From the NCBI RefSeq assembly GCF_905475395.1, contig NC_058338.1, positions 91,125,435 to 91,189,434 on the forward strand: a stretch of 64,000 bases of DNA, in the 5' to 3' direction. The notes under the pieces are model-generated. The model saw nothing but the letters and a program-made list of their open reading frames with translations. It searched no databases and was not told the DNA's origin. Of this stretch, positions 31,101 to 44,175 are shown one piece after another. The translations under genes were made by a program, and so were the position numbers. Position 1 is the stretch's first letter; every line of letters starts with the position of its first letter. The DNA comes from Chrysoperla carnea. Lineage: Eukaryota; Arthropoda; Insecta; Neuroptera; Chrysopidae.

Positions 31101-34100
31101 GCGCAATTTTCGGAAGACGTGACAAAATTTGTGTAATCTGACATCATATTCGTAATCAGCGACCAAAATTACCCTCTAGAGCACAGTTGGAATGATAAAT
31201 AGTTAGTTTGCCTTTTTTGTGTCAATAAAGTGAAGTACTTTGCCAAAATGGCACAAAATCGTTGCTGTTTTCCAATGGATCTCGTCTTATTAACTATACT
31301 AGAGGAGGATTAAGTGCCAGAAGTTTATTAAAATGACGGTTTGTCAAAACTTCAGACAAAAATTAAGGATAATGACCTTGGAATTATTCGTGTATATCGT
31401 TTCTCGTATCAGCTCTAGTTCGGAATAATAACAAATTACAATTTCCTCAAAATTAAAAAACGACATCTAAAAATCACACCTAAAATGAGTGAACTGTTAG
31501 AAATTAGATTCTGTGTCGAGTCAGATGTAAAATTTTTTCTTAGGTCTAAACAAAGTGAAAGCGATCATAGCACCGGAATTTCATTAAATATTTTGCAAGC
31601 ACAATGTCCATTAAAGCCGTGGTTAGCACGCATGTAATTGCTACTCTTTGAAATCGAAGAAGTAAAGAGGCAGAATTTTAAAGTAGTAAAGTTTTCTTTC
31701 TATTATATAAATTAATTCTTGAAGATAATCAAAATGTTTATAATTAATAGGAGCGTCTTCCGAACCAGAAGAAGGCGAAGTATCTTCTGGTGGTTCTTCC
31801 AGTAATAGTGATGAAGAATTCAACGATGGGTATGATGATCAACTTATGGGTGATGAAGAGGATCGTGCACATTTGGCGAGTCTTACAGAAAAAGAAAGAG
31901 AACAAGAGATATTTAAACGTATCGAACAAAGAGAGTTAATGAAAACAAGGTAAAAAGATTTATATTGTTATTAATTTTGAATTAATTGTTATCACTAACG
32001 TAAAAGAGGCAATAATTAACATTTCTATAATAGACGATAAGTGAAATTAAAATTGATTAAAAAACGAAGAAGTTATAAGCAATCAAAGATTGTCCATCTC
32101 CTTTTAGCCAAGTTTTATATGTAATCTATATAGCGATACTTACGTATGACATCACTTGTGGGTATCTTCCTGCTTGTTTAATTAGGAATTTTAAACGTTC
32201 ATATCTTGCATACTAGTAAGATTTTAAAAACCAACTTCATTTACAACGTACCCTATTGTCAAAAAATGCAATTTCTAAAAAGAAACAGCTGCGAATAAGA
32301 TGATATTGAAAATGAATATTTAATTTTGAAACATGAATTTTCATGTTCAACGATCTACCTAGATCATGGGGTAAAAATAGAGCTGTTACAACCCGTTTCA
32401 ATAGTAAAAAAATTTGACTAATAGTTGAGGAAATAAAAGTACAATTCCGATTTTAATGGAACCGGGCGCAAATTATTGATATCAGGGTGTAGAAAAAAGT
32501 TAACCTAGTTCGTAATAGCCAACCGTGATGAAAAATCGTGAAAATAATAGGGGAAAAATCTATTGGGTCTCATATTTTAAACTATAGTAGCGTAAATTTA
32601 AAGACCAAACTTCCTGATCAAACTGACTTTGTTTCTACACCCTCATACGAACAGTTTGCACCCGGTTCCATAAAAATTGGAGATGTACTTTTAAATTACG
32701 AGCTTTTGGTCATTTTTTGGGTTTTAATCGCTCAATTATATAAAATTTAATAGAATTTAATAACTAAAAAAATTGGCATATTTAAAATTATAAATATTTA
32801 GAATTTTATTATAACAAAAAAGTTTTTTTGCGTTTTTCACACTGCTCCAAATGGTTCATGTAGTAGTGGGTCTTTGGTTTAAGGGCGTCTCATCCCAGGA
32901 CAGCCACTTGAACCTAACCTAACCTACCCCTAAATAGCCTAACAGGTTGTTTGATGAATTTTGTAGGATAATTCCACTAAATCTTGTTAGAGTAAAACAA
33001 AAATAGTAATAGTTTCTATTAAATTTATTACGTATTTTGGGGCTACAGGTTTTTGGAGTAACTAAAGTAATATTTGGACATGCCCTAGTGGAAAAAATAT
33101 TTGAAGAAAGAATAAGTTTTAATAAGCTTAGAAAACTCTGAAAAAGTCTTAGGAACTCTGAATAACTCTGAATTTATCTAGGTTTTTGGACTAGTCTAAT
33201 TCAGAGTTATTCAGACTAGTTTAAAAACGTTGAGAAATTGAGAGTTATTCAAAGTTCTTAAGACTTTCATAGTTTCTAAGACTTTTCCATAGTTTTCTAA
33301 GACTTATTCTTTCTTCAAATATTTTTGACAACGACTGTATCCATGTTGAATAGGGTATTTTTTATTAACAAATTGCAAATTTACAAAGAATGAAATAATC
33401 TCGAACTTACTTTCAATTAAAAAAAGAAACTCTTTAAGTTATTATTTTCAGTTGTTGAAAGTGTGTTGTTTCGTTAGACAGGAAACCGATTTTGAGATAA
33501 CTTGTTTCCATTTTTTCCATTGTTATCCAATCTCAATCCACAAGCCCCACATTTGGAAATCTAATGTCGATCAAAAGTACAAAAGTTTCTATAAATTTTG
33601 ATAATTTTGGATATCTAGATTCTCGAAAATTTCGTATAAATAAACTTTCATTTCATTTGTTGATCCAAGTAATTTTTGGCATGCATTCGAAAAAAAAAAA
33701 ATAGTCACCTTCGATTCAATAAAATAAAATTTTCCTTTTTTTCTTCTTTAAGATTTGAAATTGAGAAAAAATTACGACTTGCAAAAAAAGCAGAAAGAGC
33801 AAAAGAAAAATGGAAAGGTGAAAGTCATAAAGAACGCTCTAAAGAACGAAAGAAAACGGTTGAAGAAAATCGTGGCAAAGTGGATAAACGTGTAAATGCA
33901 ATGGCCGAGCTAAAAGCTCGGCGTGAACGTAAAGAAGAGCAAGAAGTTCAACGTCGAGAAGAACAACGGAAGCGAGACGAACAAGCGGCATTAACACCGA
34001 CAAAACAAACGGCAAAACTTAAAGCTTCAGATATTTATTCGGACGACGATGATAGTTCGGATGATGATAACGATAACAAACCATCTCCACCACCTAGAGC

Positions 34101-37100
34101 TCCATCGGTTTGTACACATATTAAAATCAAGCAGGAAATTTTGAAAGTTTTGAATGTTATTTGTTTCTTTTTTTTAGATAAGATCTAGGAGTAGTTCCTC
34201 GTCAAGTGATTCAGATGCACCTGCTTCAACGCCTCACGAACCCGAAGTAATAAAAACTCGAATTGAATTAAATTCAATACGACTTTCAAGACATAAAATG
34301 GAAAAATTCGTACATCTACCATTTTTCGATCGCGTCGTTACTGGCTGTTTTGTTCGAATTGGAATTGGCAACAATTCAAATGGACGACCCGTCTATCGAG
34401 TTGCGGAAGTTGTAGGAGTTTACGAAACTGCAAAGGTAAATTTTTGTATTATTTCGAATTCAAATAAAATTGAAAATTATTATCTAGTTTTCATTGGAAG
34501 TTTTGGTTTCCAAGAAATTCACTAGCAATTCTTCAAGTTTTTTATTCCACTAAAATGTTGAATTGTCAACAAAATTTTCATTTATGAACGAAAGCTCTTA
34601 TTTTCTAGTGCGTAAATTTATTTTTTATAATTTTTTCTAGGTATATCAACTTGGATCTACCCGAACAAATAAAGGTCTTAAATTAAAGCATGGTGGGCAA
34701 GAGAAAGTATTCCGATTAGAATTTGTATCGAATCAAGAATTTTCTGAATCTGAGTTTCAAAAGTGGATTGAAGCATGCGCAGCGGTAAGTTTCGATTTAA
34801 AATTTATTAAAAAATTTTAAATACAAAAATAGAATTTGCGTTAGTGCAGAATGTAATCCATGTTTTAAGGGTTCTGTAGCCAAATAGCAAGAACCCATCC
34901 GCCTGTATGTCAAACCTTAGAGCTCCGTTCGTTTTTGATGAAATTTTCCAGGCATTTTTAATTTCATTTATCCCATTGTTGACCAAGAGTTAGAAAATCT
35001 GATATATATATTATAATCGTGAAAGTTTGGATGGGATGGATGTTTGTTACAGATATGGATTATAGTCTGGAATAGCACATAGGCTAATTTTTATCCCGGT
35101 AAAATTTATGGTTCCCGTGGGATCTATTTGTTTTAATTTTTCAAGGATCGGCATGAGTTTTTGCATAAGTAGTGTTAGTTTAGGGGTTAGGAAATGATAT
35201 AGGCTAATTTTATCCGGGAGAAATGCACGGTTTCTATGGCATACAGGTCCTACAAGTTTGACTAGCAGGAATTTCCATGTTTTAAAGATGGTAGTCGACA
35301 GTGTTTGATCAAGAGTCCCACCACCATAGAAAATGGAATAAGGAAGTTCCGAAGGCTAGGCATTTTGGTTATAACTGGCAATGAGACATATGTTATCCAA
35401 GGACTCTCTGGTTATCTCAACCATTTGAATGATCATGCAAAGATGTAGCCCCCAATCGATTTCCAAAAAAAATATTTAAACTAATTTATTTTGTTTTAGT
35501 CCGGCGTTGAGTTACCAGAAAAAAATCGAATTACTGTTAAGCAAAAAGATATTCGAGAAGCGTTAACATATGAATTTAACGAAGCAGACATCGAGAAAAT
35601 AATTCAAGAAAAAGGGCGTTTTAAACAGAATCCATATAATTATGCGATGAAGAAAACGCAATTGATGAAAGAACGTGATTCAGCATTAGCGCGTGGCGAT
35701 GATGAAGTCGCACGTGATTTAACTCGTAAAATTGCTCAACTTGAGGAACGAGCTAGTGAATTAGATAAAATGCGAACGTCAACAATTTCAAGTATATCGT
35801 ATATAAATGATAGAAATCGTAAGAAAAATGTTGAAACTGCTGAAAAAGCTATTTTAGAAGAGGTTAGTGATCTTTTCATAAGTTTTTTTTATCTCTTCAC
35901 AATTAACGTATTTTTTTTCGTAATTATTTTGCCACAAGTTAAAAATATGTGTTGAGTGTACATAGAATTCTCAGTGCCTGAAAGTGGTGAAAATTCCTTT
36001 TATAGAGAATCCAAGTAAAAACGAACTTAATAATTTTCCTCCCTAACGATTTTGATTTGATTTGATTAAGTTTTCTGAGCTTATCAAGATTTTACAGGTG
36101 CGCAAAGCTGCTTTTCGGAACTCGTTGGAACTAAAGCAGACAATTTTGAAAATTCGTTAAAAGGCATTTAAGGTTTTCCTCACTACCAATTCTTTTTAAA
36201 ATTGATTCAATTACGCGTAAACCCCAACGAAACTCTGGTTTCTTCATAATTTTAAGTATTAAATACAGGAAGTTTTGTATATTCATGAGAGGATAATAAA
36301 TTTGTCTGTTAGAATTGTCTGCTTGCTTCCGCTTACTTTTCAGGCCCCTCCTAGTTACAAGCGAAAAAATGGAGCACTTTGATCTATCTTCTTGCAACTA
36401 CTAAATTTCTTGATTTCTAAAATTGTTACAGTTACGAGCGAATAAAGGTAAAAAAATTGATGATCCATTTACACGACGTTCAACAAAACCAAGAATGAAT
36501 TTCAAAGCAGCACCTGAAGATGTACCACCTGCAAAACCTCCACAAGAAGTCGATGATAATACGATTGATGTAACAGATAAACCGAAAGAAGTATCGACAT
36601 CGGATTCTGTCGCACCAAGTGGTGGGGAAGCAAAAGCATCTACGGATGATTTATTCTCAGCACATGATTTTGATATTAAAATTGATTTAGAAGTTCCATT
36701 ACCAAGTAAGTTTTTGATTTTATTTTTAATTATTTGACATGTCTTGGAAAGTGTATATTATGTCGGGTGTATCAAAAATCACAAAGGCGGAAGGGAATAA
36801 AGATATGACACTAAAATCGACTGTCCGCTTGGGCTATATTTGAGGTCATCTTAGACAAGTGCAACTTCAGCTTTATTATCGGCGATTAATTTCTACAACT
36901 ACGTGATATTAAAGTTTTAATTTCTTTAAAAGGAACGGCTTCGTAGTGTGGCTAGCTTATTTCACACGACATGGAAATTGATAAATTACAAAATTATCTT
37001 TAAAAATTACCGATTTATTACACAAGGACACGATTATTAAACATTTTTAAAGTTGAACAAACGCATAGTTTAGACCACAAATTACAATAATTTCCATGTA

Positions 37101-38042
37101 CGACCTCGCAGAATTTATTTTATCGGACTAAATCGCAAAATATTCTGTCATTGTATACACAATATTTCGACATACATTTTTAAAAAAATTTAAGACATTC
37201 AAGGGGATTTTCTCAGCATTGATGGTACCCGATGATCACAGATGTTTCCTTTTTCCAGAGCTCATTCGTAGCTTTTTACGTTCCTGGAAACAGTGCCGGA
37301 TTTATCATATAGGCGGGCCACCACAAAATGAAAAATTTTAATAGAAAATTTTGAAAAATATGAAATAGTGACAATCAGACCTTATTTTTTCATTGAAAAC
37401 TTGTATACCCTGATTGAAAATTATTACTATTTGAAGAAAGAATAAGTTAAGACTTTTTCAGATTTTCTAAGAGTTTGTTAGGCTTATTAAGACTTATTCT
37501 TTCTTCAAATATTTTTTCCACCAAGGTATTTATTTACATCGATTTAAATTTTTTTGATGGCATTATTGATAGTTTTAAGTGGGAAATTAATCTAAAAATA
37601 ATATTTTCTAAACTGTTATTCAACTTGAATGAAGTATCGGTCTTTAAATAAACAAATTTTTCAACTAAAAATCTATTAATTTTTCTGTTTCTATCAAAAA
37701 TTTTCGTTTCGAGTTGACCTCCACAAAAACTCCGCCTATGGTCCTTTGAAAAGTAAATCCAGAACTGGCAGCAAAAGTAAATCCAGAACTTGGCAGCAAA
37801 AGTAAATCCAGAACTTGGCAGCATTCCAGAATTGCCCTGGAATGCTTCCAATGTGACTATGCCTTTTTGATTTTTGGCATGCTGTATATGTTTGTTTGTT
37901 TTTTTTCAACCTTGTTAATTTTGATTTGTTAGGTGCACCAGTAAGTGTTACAGTAACTGCAAAAACAGCAGCAAATCGTGATTCAGGGCCTCGTCGAAGT
38001 TTGAACTTACAAGATTATAAGAAAAAACGTGGACTTATTTAG
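28128..38042 (+). CDS. Rtf1: RNA polymerase-associated protein Rtf1 (Paf1 complex)
   Basis: Exons 28128-28196, 28421-28589, 31751-31949, 33753-34107, 34178-34435, 34641-34784, 35500-35862, 36432-36705 and 37933-38042 sum to 1,941 nt, 646 residues plus stop; all borders are GT/AG and phases agree. Order: MVKRK start and acidic Ser/Asp/Glu stretches (1-90); histone-modification domain around residues 95-150 ([31 protein letters not shown]); a Lys/Arg/Glu coiled region (150-235); Plus3 domain from about 292 ([28 protein letters not shown]) to about 420 ([12 protein letters not shown]); [13 protein letters not shown] helix; C-terminus [16 protein letters not shown]. The Plus3 domain binds phosphorylated Spt5, and the histone-modification domain promotes H2B ubiquitylation in the nucleus. 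The human protein is about 710 residues; the shortfall is in low-complexity parts. Introns hold several MITEs. Confidence 0.97.
29431..30205. mobile_element. GTGAATAAGCCGG MITE, copy 1 (Rtf1 intron 2)
   Basis: The left end (GTGAATAAGCCGG, then GAGAAACAGCACCGATTTTA) is inverted at the right end (AAAATCGGTGCTGTTTCTCA, then CCGGCTTATTAAC). The inner part with CCCCAAGGAATATTCAGCCAAC pairs with GTTGGCTGAATATTCC. Total about 775 bp, imperfectly palindromic. The open frames inside are not protein-like. Confidence 0.82.
30690..31305. mobile_element. GTGAATAAGCCGG MITE, copy 2 (Rtf1 intron 2)
   Basis: Same family as 29431-30205: GTGAATAAGCCGGGGAAAAG at 30699, CAGCACCAATTTTA, CCCCAAGGAACATTCAGC, and a right end with CTTATTAACTATACTA at about 31290. 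The right arm is shorter than in copy 1. Same orientation, with about 490 bp between the two. Confidence 0.78.
32040..32245 (+). repeat. Repeat shared with 40820-41025 (Rtf1 intron 3)
   Basis: GTGAAATTAAAATTGATTAA, AACGAAGAAGTTA, AGTTTTATATGT and TTTAATTAGGAATTTTAAACG line up with 40820-41025 over about 205 bp. No terminal repeats are visible; function unknown. Confidence 0.7.
32425..32695. repeat. Decayed palindromic element (Rtf1 intron 3)
   Basis: GTACAATTCCGATTTTAATG with GGAACCGGGCGCAAA on the left pairs with TTTGCACCCGGTTCC and ATAAAAATTGGAGATGTAC on the right; GGGTGTAGAAA pairs with TTTCTACACCC. Total about 270 bp. Further right, 32845-32930 is a repeat-like stretch ending in CCTAACCTAACC. 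Confidence 0.7.
33082..33340. mobile_element. CCCTGGTGGAAAA MITE, copy 3 (Rtf1 intron 3)
   Basis: CCCTAGTGGAAAAAATATTT at 33085 with AGAAAGAATAAG, then inverted CTTATTCTTTCTTCAAATAT at 33302. Both arms carry AACTCTGAATAACTCTGAAT-type words. The right tip has lost the TTCCACC end. Confidence 0.8.
34985..35130 (+). repeat. Widespread insect non-autonomous repeat (Rtf1 intron 6)
   Basis: Contains TATAGTCTGGAATAGCACAT followed by AGGCTAATTTTTATCCCGG and GTTCCCGTGGGAT, a text I recognise from repeats in many insect genomes (from memory; not checked). A second degraded AGGCTAATTTTATCCGGGAG unit follows at 35202. A related fragment lies at 43318-43430. Confidence 0.55.
37424..37530. mobile_element. 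CCCTGGTGGAAAA MITE, copy 4, deleted (Rtf1 intron 8)
   Basis: Only about 105 bp: TATTTGAAGAAAGAATAAG, a short centre, then CTTATTCTTTCTTCAAATAT and TTTTTTCCACCAAGG. The left tip and most of the arms are missing. The first half of intron 8 (36706-37423) shows nothing recognised. Confidence 0.75.
37747..37825 (+). repeat. Short tandem repeat (Rtf1 intron 8)
   Basis: About three units of some 30 bp with the text AAAAGTAAATCCAGAACTTG then GCAGC. Confidence 0.75.
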
Positions 38043-41000
38043 TATTCGATTAGTTTTAATGTTTATTTTTTTATTAGTTTATAAAATTATTATTTAAAAG
38101 AACAAGAAAAAAAAAACAATAATATTAAAACAAACGTATCTTCGATTCATTTAAATTTATATATAAATATTATATACGTTTAAAATCATGAATGTAAGTC
38201 TTGGTAAGGCTTGGTCTAGGAACAGGCGTAGTATTTGAGTTATTTCATGACGGTTGAGAGGAAATTGTATAACATTTCATTTACAATAATTTTCAAAACC
38301 GAGAAATTACCCTTCAAGGGGGCCTGGAAATTACAATTGAATTCATTCAGCACCATATTCAAAACTCAACTTGAAACTGAAACGATTTTCAATTACTACG
38401 TCTGATCGTACATCTGGGTGAGCCGATTTTAACCCTTCAGACTGGTCGCCTTTCGTATCACAATTATTCAAATACTCTCATAGCTGTTAATGAATTTTGT
38501 TTTCACCTTCGTGCAGAAAGTGTAAACTTTCGTCCCGCTGTGCAAAACTAAGTTGCCGCTTTATCCCTCTGTCGGGGCGAAAAATAGTATACACACCACG
38601 AGAGCAAACAAAGAATGTCTCAGATTTCAAATGAACATGAGATCTGAGATATTCTTTACTTTTGTTCCCTGGGTGTTTAATATATTATTTTTTTATACTT
38701 TATTTAAAACAAATTTTATTCACTATCATGTAAAGTATGCAATTTTGTGAAGACAACAAAATTTTCAAATGGTCATTCCATTTGAAAAAAAAAAAGTTTT
38801 AAAATAAGCATGAGAGCATATCTCTACGCAACCATCCTGAAGGGTTACCAAGAATTGTGTGATATGTAATACTGAGGTATATTATATAAAATCAGTACTT
38901 GGGATTTTAATTTATCGTATTTTCTGAACAGTTCCTAAATCAAATAATTCGCAATAATTTCAGATCAGACTGTTAAATTTTAAGAGGTAATTAAAAAATT
39001 CTCAGTATAAAAAATAGTTTGAGAAGATCCTCAATTGAAAAAAAAACTACTTATATATTATCAACATGCAGCTATTTTGATAATAATCGAACTTTTTTTT
39101 ATCGAATAATAACTTCAGTATTTAAATGTCGCAATTTATCGTAACTCAAGTTAAAGATGTTAAAAAATAATTCGGACATTTTTCTTAAAGGAAAATCATT
39201 GTGATTTTCTTAAATCATTAGAAAATTTTCTAGTTAAAACATTCCTATAAAGTTTTTAAAAAAATGGAATTTAATTTGTTCTTACATTGTCTTAAAAAAA
39301 CCGGAAAGTTAATTGAGATTACAAAAATTCGCTCAGAAATTCCAAAAGTTGATTACTGAGGGCTAAAAATATGATTGATTTCTTTATTCGTACTTAGGCT
39401 TAGTTTTCATCTCACTTGACCTGAGTCTGGAGGGATGCTTGTTACTACTCATAGCTCGTTATCAGCGATTTGATCGACAAACAATTTAGTCAATTGAGAA
39501 ATAAGATTTTAAAGACGTATTACAAGGGCATGTGATGTGCTATACTTATACAAACAATAATTAAGGAAGGCACCAATCCGTGAAATTTGAAAAATAAGAG
39601 GTAAATTATGCGACACAGAAAATAAAGTGCAACCTTCAGGAATTTCTGAATCCTTGTTAAATTAAAAATTTGCAAGTGATAAAACTCAAATAATTTTTTT
39701 ATTTATTTAATAAACTAACGCGATTTTGGTCTTTCTTTAGTTAAAATACAAAGTTGGAAACACTAAGGTATTTTGAATTTTTGGTCGTGGTTATCCAATA
39801 CTAGCCGCTTTTTTAAATATACGCTCTTTTCTCTCTGTAAACTTAGCACCTGTTTTATATAATTCTGTAAGAAAAAGGTAGGTTATCAATGTATAGTACA
39901 ATAAAATTAAATATCCATTGGAAAAAGTCAAATGTCAATGCACATTTAAGAACAGTCAGGAAACCTTAAAATTGTCCAAAGAATACGCTCTTAAACTATG
40001 TCCATCGAGTCACGGGAACACCCTGTGTAAGACATTTCGTGATTATACTATAACCTATATTTTTAAATAATTTTATTGTACTATTATGGATGTTCATAAA
40101 TTTACAAAGAGTGCGTGAAATAAGCGCTGTAATTTTTAACCACGACTGTTCGTAAGCTAAATTTGTACTTATATGAGTATTGAAGTAAATCATTGATTAA
40201 TAATTATGTAGTTATTTTTTTTTAAATATTAAAGGTAGCAATAAAACAAAGATATGATTAAAATTGAATAAAACGTTAAAATAATTGGTGTCAAGTAGCT
40301 AAAAAAAAATTTTCCAAACGTTTTAGTAAAAAGTTCAGATGTATATTTGCTTTCAATTATTCTAATATAAATTATTGGCTTAGAGATTGGTTAGTCTAGG
40401 GCTAACCTTAAGTTGTGTAGCCCTAGCTGTTGTTTAAACAACAGGTAAACTTGATAAAAAAAGAAGAGATACATCAGATTGATAATAAAAATATTACCCA
40501 ATACTAATCTGGATAATTTTTATAACTTAATAGCAAGAATTAACCGTTCGTATATCCGATTGGTAATTAATCTTACAACATTTCTTACTTTTCTTTTGTA
40601 AATATATTAAAAATATATTCATTAATCAAGTACCGGATAAAGAGAGTTTATTTCGCCATGAGGGTACTTTGTCCCATCAACACGCAGTCACCACGCTCAG
40701 AGCCAGATTAACCATGCCGGGGCCCCCAGGCAATGCAATAAGGTAGTTACCTGATGTCGAATTGGCCATATTACGCATAAAAATGTAAAACTAGATTTGA
40801 TACCATCACAAACTTTGAAAGTGAAATTAAAATTGATTAAAAAACGAAGAAGTTAAAAGCATTCAAAGATTGTTTTCCATCTCCATTTAACAAAATAAAG
40901 TTTTATGTATATATATGGTGATATCAGACAGTGACATCACTAACCTATATCTTCCTCTTTGTTTAATTAGAAATTTTATACGTTCATATTTTGCGTATTT

Positions 41001-43317
41001 CTAAAGATTTTCAAAAACCAACTTCTCTTTTCTTCCCGTGCAGTGAAATTTCTTCACATGAAGTGATAAAAAAATTTAGTAAACATGCCTATTCTCGGAG
41101 CCCCCTTTCAGCCGATTCAAGATCATCAGCTCTTTCCAAGTTAATGAAAGAATGGGAGTAAAATGATACGCGGATGTTTAATTTAAATTTTATTATTGTT
41201 AACTTTTCTAAACTTTTTAGATACAAGTGAAATTTACAAAATTTAAAAAAAAAAAAACGACAAATGCGGTTTTTCCTTGTGGCTCTCTTCAAATTCAGCC
41301 GATTTTCTTGAAACAGAGCTAAATCAAAATCGCTTCATCCGTTTAGGACCTACGATGTTAAACACCTCTCTTTTTTGTGTCGAGGTTTAACAAAATCATT
41401 CATAAAATTTTTAAAGTTATGCTTTTTCAACACATTTTCAATCGACATTACCGACAATGAATTTAAATGGTTCTGCGACATTGACGAACTGATCCGGTAG
41501 CGGACCGCAAAATTATTTGATCCATCAGTAGATTTTAGTAGACAAAAGACATCCTAGGGGCAAAATAACCTCTATTTACAGTACTGTTAAAAATTTATTG
41601 AAAAAACGTATGTCACAATGGAATATTTTAATCATTTGGGGAAAATATTTTATATTTTCACTTCATTTTAAAATAAGTATAATTATAATAATTACAGTAA
41701 AATTGTACAAACGTGTTTCACTGTAATATACATTCTCACTCATTTTATGCATAGTTTTTAAGGATTATCTTTTAAGAAAATTTGGGTGCGCTAATAGTTT
41801 TAAGAAATATTTCATTAAAAAATAAAAACTGAAAGCGATTAAGATTAGGTACATTGTCAAAGTTATAACTTCTATAAAAAATAAAATTGAAAAAATAGTA
41901 TTTATTCTAGGTCTCTAAAAATCCTTTCACTGGCTTCTTGCATGTGTGTTTGGGTACAATTAACGTCGGAAAATAGAAGTTATCACTTAATAACTATTTT
42001 AACGAATATGACAAAATTTGTAATTAGTTTTTTAACATTTTTAACTCATAAAATGGTGGAAAATCAATGTTTAGTGAATTATTTCTTGATTATGATAATA
42101 AATTGTATTTTAATTATATAAAAAAACTCAAAACTTTGATGTAAATCGATAAAAAAAATTACTTCAAACCGTTAACGAAAAGTTTTTATTTAAAATGGCC
42201 ATAGTTATTTTTCCTTAATTTCAGCTTTAAAATTTTATTGTACTATTTAAAAAAAACGCGATTAGTCGTCACAAATGTAAACTATTGGACTTGTTTCTTT
42301 CTTTTCAGATTTTATTTAACCCAGTCGGCTTTTTGATTTTATAAATTATTTATTTTATTTAGGGTATCTTTAATGGCATAGGTTTTGTGTAAACTCTTTA
42401 TAATAAATGGTCTAAGAGTGAGAGCCGAGTTTTGCTCTTGATCTGTAGTCCTTCGAAAGTGTTTGTCATTATGTAAATGGGGTGTAGGGGGTAACCTTTT
42501 TCGGTAATGGCGGACAAAACCCCTGATGCGGGGGTGGAAAATGCAAGGGTGAAAGTGAAAATCTGCTCGTGATGTGTAATATGTCCACCCTTTTTCCAAT
42601 ATAATTTACGTCATCTAAACAGTGAAAAGTGAAGTGGGCAGATGGCTAGCCCTTGATTAAAGAGTGAAAAAGAAAATTTAAAAAATATGTTTATTATTTT
42701 GAAATTACATAAAACAGGGTGAAGGAAATACAATTTATGGACACCTGTTAATAATATATACATTAAGCAATATATTATGTAATAAAAAAATCCTTACTTA
42801 AGTAGTACCAGCATGAAATCACTTTTCGACAGATTTGGCCGAATTTTTTTTCTCGGGTTTATAATAGCTTTATTTATGAATTCCTAAAATTTCATAATTT
42901 TTGACCGTTTAGATCGCGAGATATTTAAAGACAAAGTTCACGATTTTGAGGGTCATGTCCCATTTAAAGCATGTAAAATGTCCGGTTTCTCCAACTATTT
43001 TTTATGATATTATTATATATTGAAGAAAAAGTAGAAAAAAATGTTTATACAATACAATTCTAAAAAAAAAATTTAGAAATTAATTTTCACTTTCGAGATA
43101 TTAATTTTGACGTAAATTGATCGAAATTGGGACGTTGGCATAATTATTTCCCATTTTAAACGGTCAAAATTTCTGAAACTTTGGGAATTAATAGTAAGCA
43201 TTATTAAATTCTTAAATTTAATTTTTCGTTAAATTCTGTCGAAAAAAAAATTGTACCATTGCTTTAACATAGAAACTGCAAATACCATGCTGGAACATCG
43301 TTAATATAAATGGCAAA
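38043..43317. other. Gene-poor intergenic DNA between Rtf1 and TPS, left part
   Basis: No coding exon supported. 40820-41025 repeats the sequence in Rtf1 intron 3; about 42270-42430 carries an inverted half of the esterase-intron MITEs (CAGATTTTATTTAACCCAGT, then GGTTTTGTGTAAACTC). The rest is AT-rich with short spurious frames. Confidence 0.6.
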
Positions 43318-43686
43318 ATAACTGTCTGTCTGTCTGTGTGTTACGCAATTACGCCTAAACTAATAAACCGAATTAAATGAAATTTTGTATAGAAATAGTC
43401 TAAAGCCTGAGAAAGCACCTATGTACAAATATGGACAAACTGTTCCATATGCTACCAAATTTGAAGTAAAAGCACAATGAGTCTGTCGAAGCCAGTTTTT
43501 GGCCCATACTCTATGTCTCTTACGATTACAATATTTTATTGTTATGAAAATATAGTTCATTTATTTTAAAACAATCAGTACATCCATGGACCTATAATAA
43601 ATGGATCGTTCATTATCATAACAATTTTCATAGTTAAATTGCTGCCCCTACGAAATTTAAAAAAAAATTGTGCAGGTACTTGATAC

Positions 43687-44175
43687 ATTACAGACTAAAA
43701 GCCCATGATAAAATTTTTCTGATGAATCTTATATGTAAAAGTCACCGTGGCGTCAGTTTTGCGCGGTACAGGTGAGTATAGGTGAAAATATGAATGTCAC
43801 ACCCCTGCATCAGGAATATGTACGGCGTTGCTGGATACTAACTCTGCTTAAGTATTCGAAACGCATTACATAAATGTTTAAAAAAAATTTTGATCCCCCG
43901 TCAATTTTCGAACCCCCTACTTAATTTATTTCTGTACGGCATTTATGTTATTCGCTTCGAATACTTATACAGAGTTAGTATCCAGCAACGCTGTACATAT
44001 TTGTTGGTGCAGGGGTGAGACACTAAAGGATGGGATATTCATATTCTCACCTGTTCCACGCAAAACTGACGTCATGGTGATTAAACTTACTTTTACATAT
44101 AGGAGTATCTTTTTCAATATGATTCCTGGTGGGTCATTTCACCCGAAAAATTTTAACATGGGCTTGTAGTCTGTT
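43687..44175. mobile_element. Palindromic MITE, about 490 bp
   Basis: Left CAGACTAAAAGCCCATGATA with AAATTTTTC, GTGGCGTCAGTTTTGCGCGG, ACACCCCTGCA and GTTGCTGGATACTAACTCTG; right in inverted order CAGAGTTAGTATCCAGCAAC, TGCAGGGGTG, CGCAAAACTGACGTCATGG and ACATGGGCTTGTAGTCTG. Arms of about 220 bp, centre near 43890. A related insect repeat fragment (CTGTCTGTCTGTGTGTTACG, then CGCCTAAACTAATAAACCGA) is at 43318-43430. Confidence 0.85.

Noticed and set aside
32915-32935. CCTAACCTAACC as telomeric (TTAGG)n sequence
   Set aside because: Only two to three units, inside an Rtf1 intron and attached to a repeat-like stretch; no array.
33676-33752. Start of the 170-codon open frame before Rtf1 exon 4 as coding
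   Set aside because: This part lies upstream of a clear acceptor (TTCTTCTTTAAG), and the joined reading from exon 3 ([10 protein letters not shown]) matches the family.
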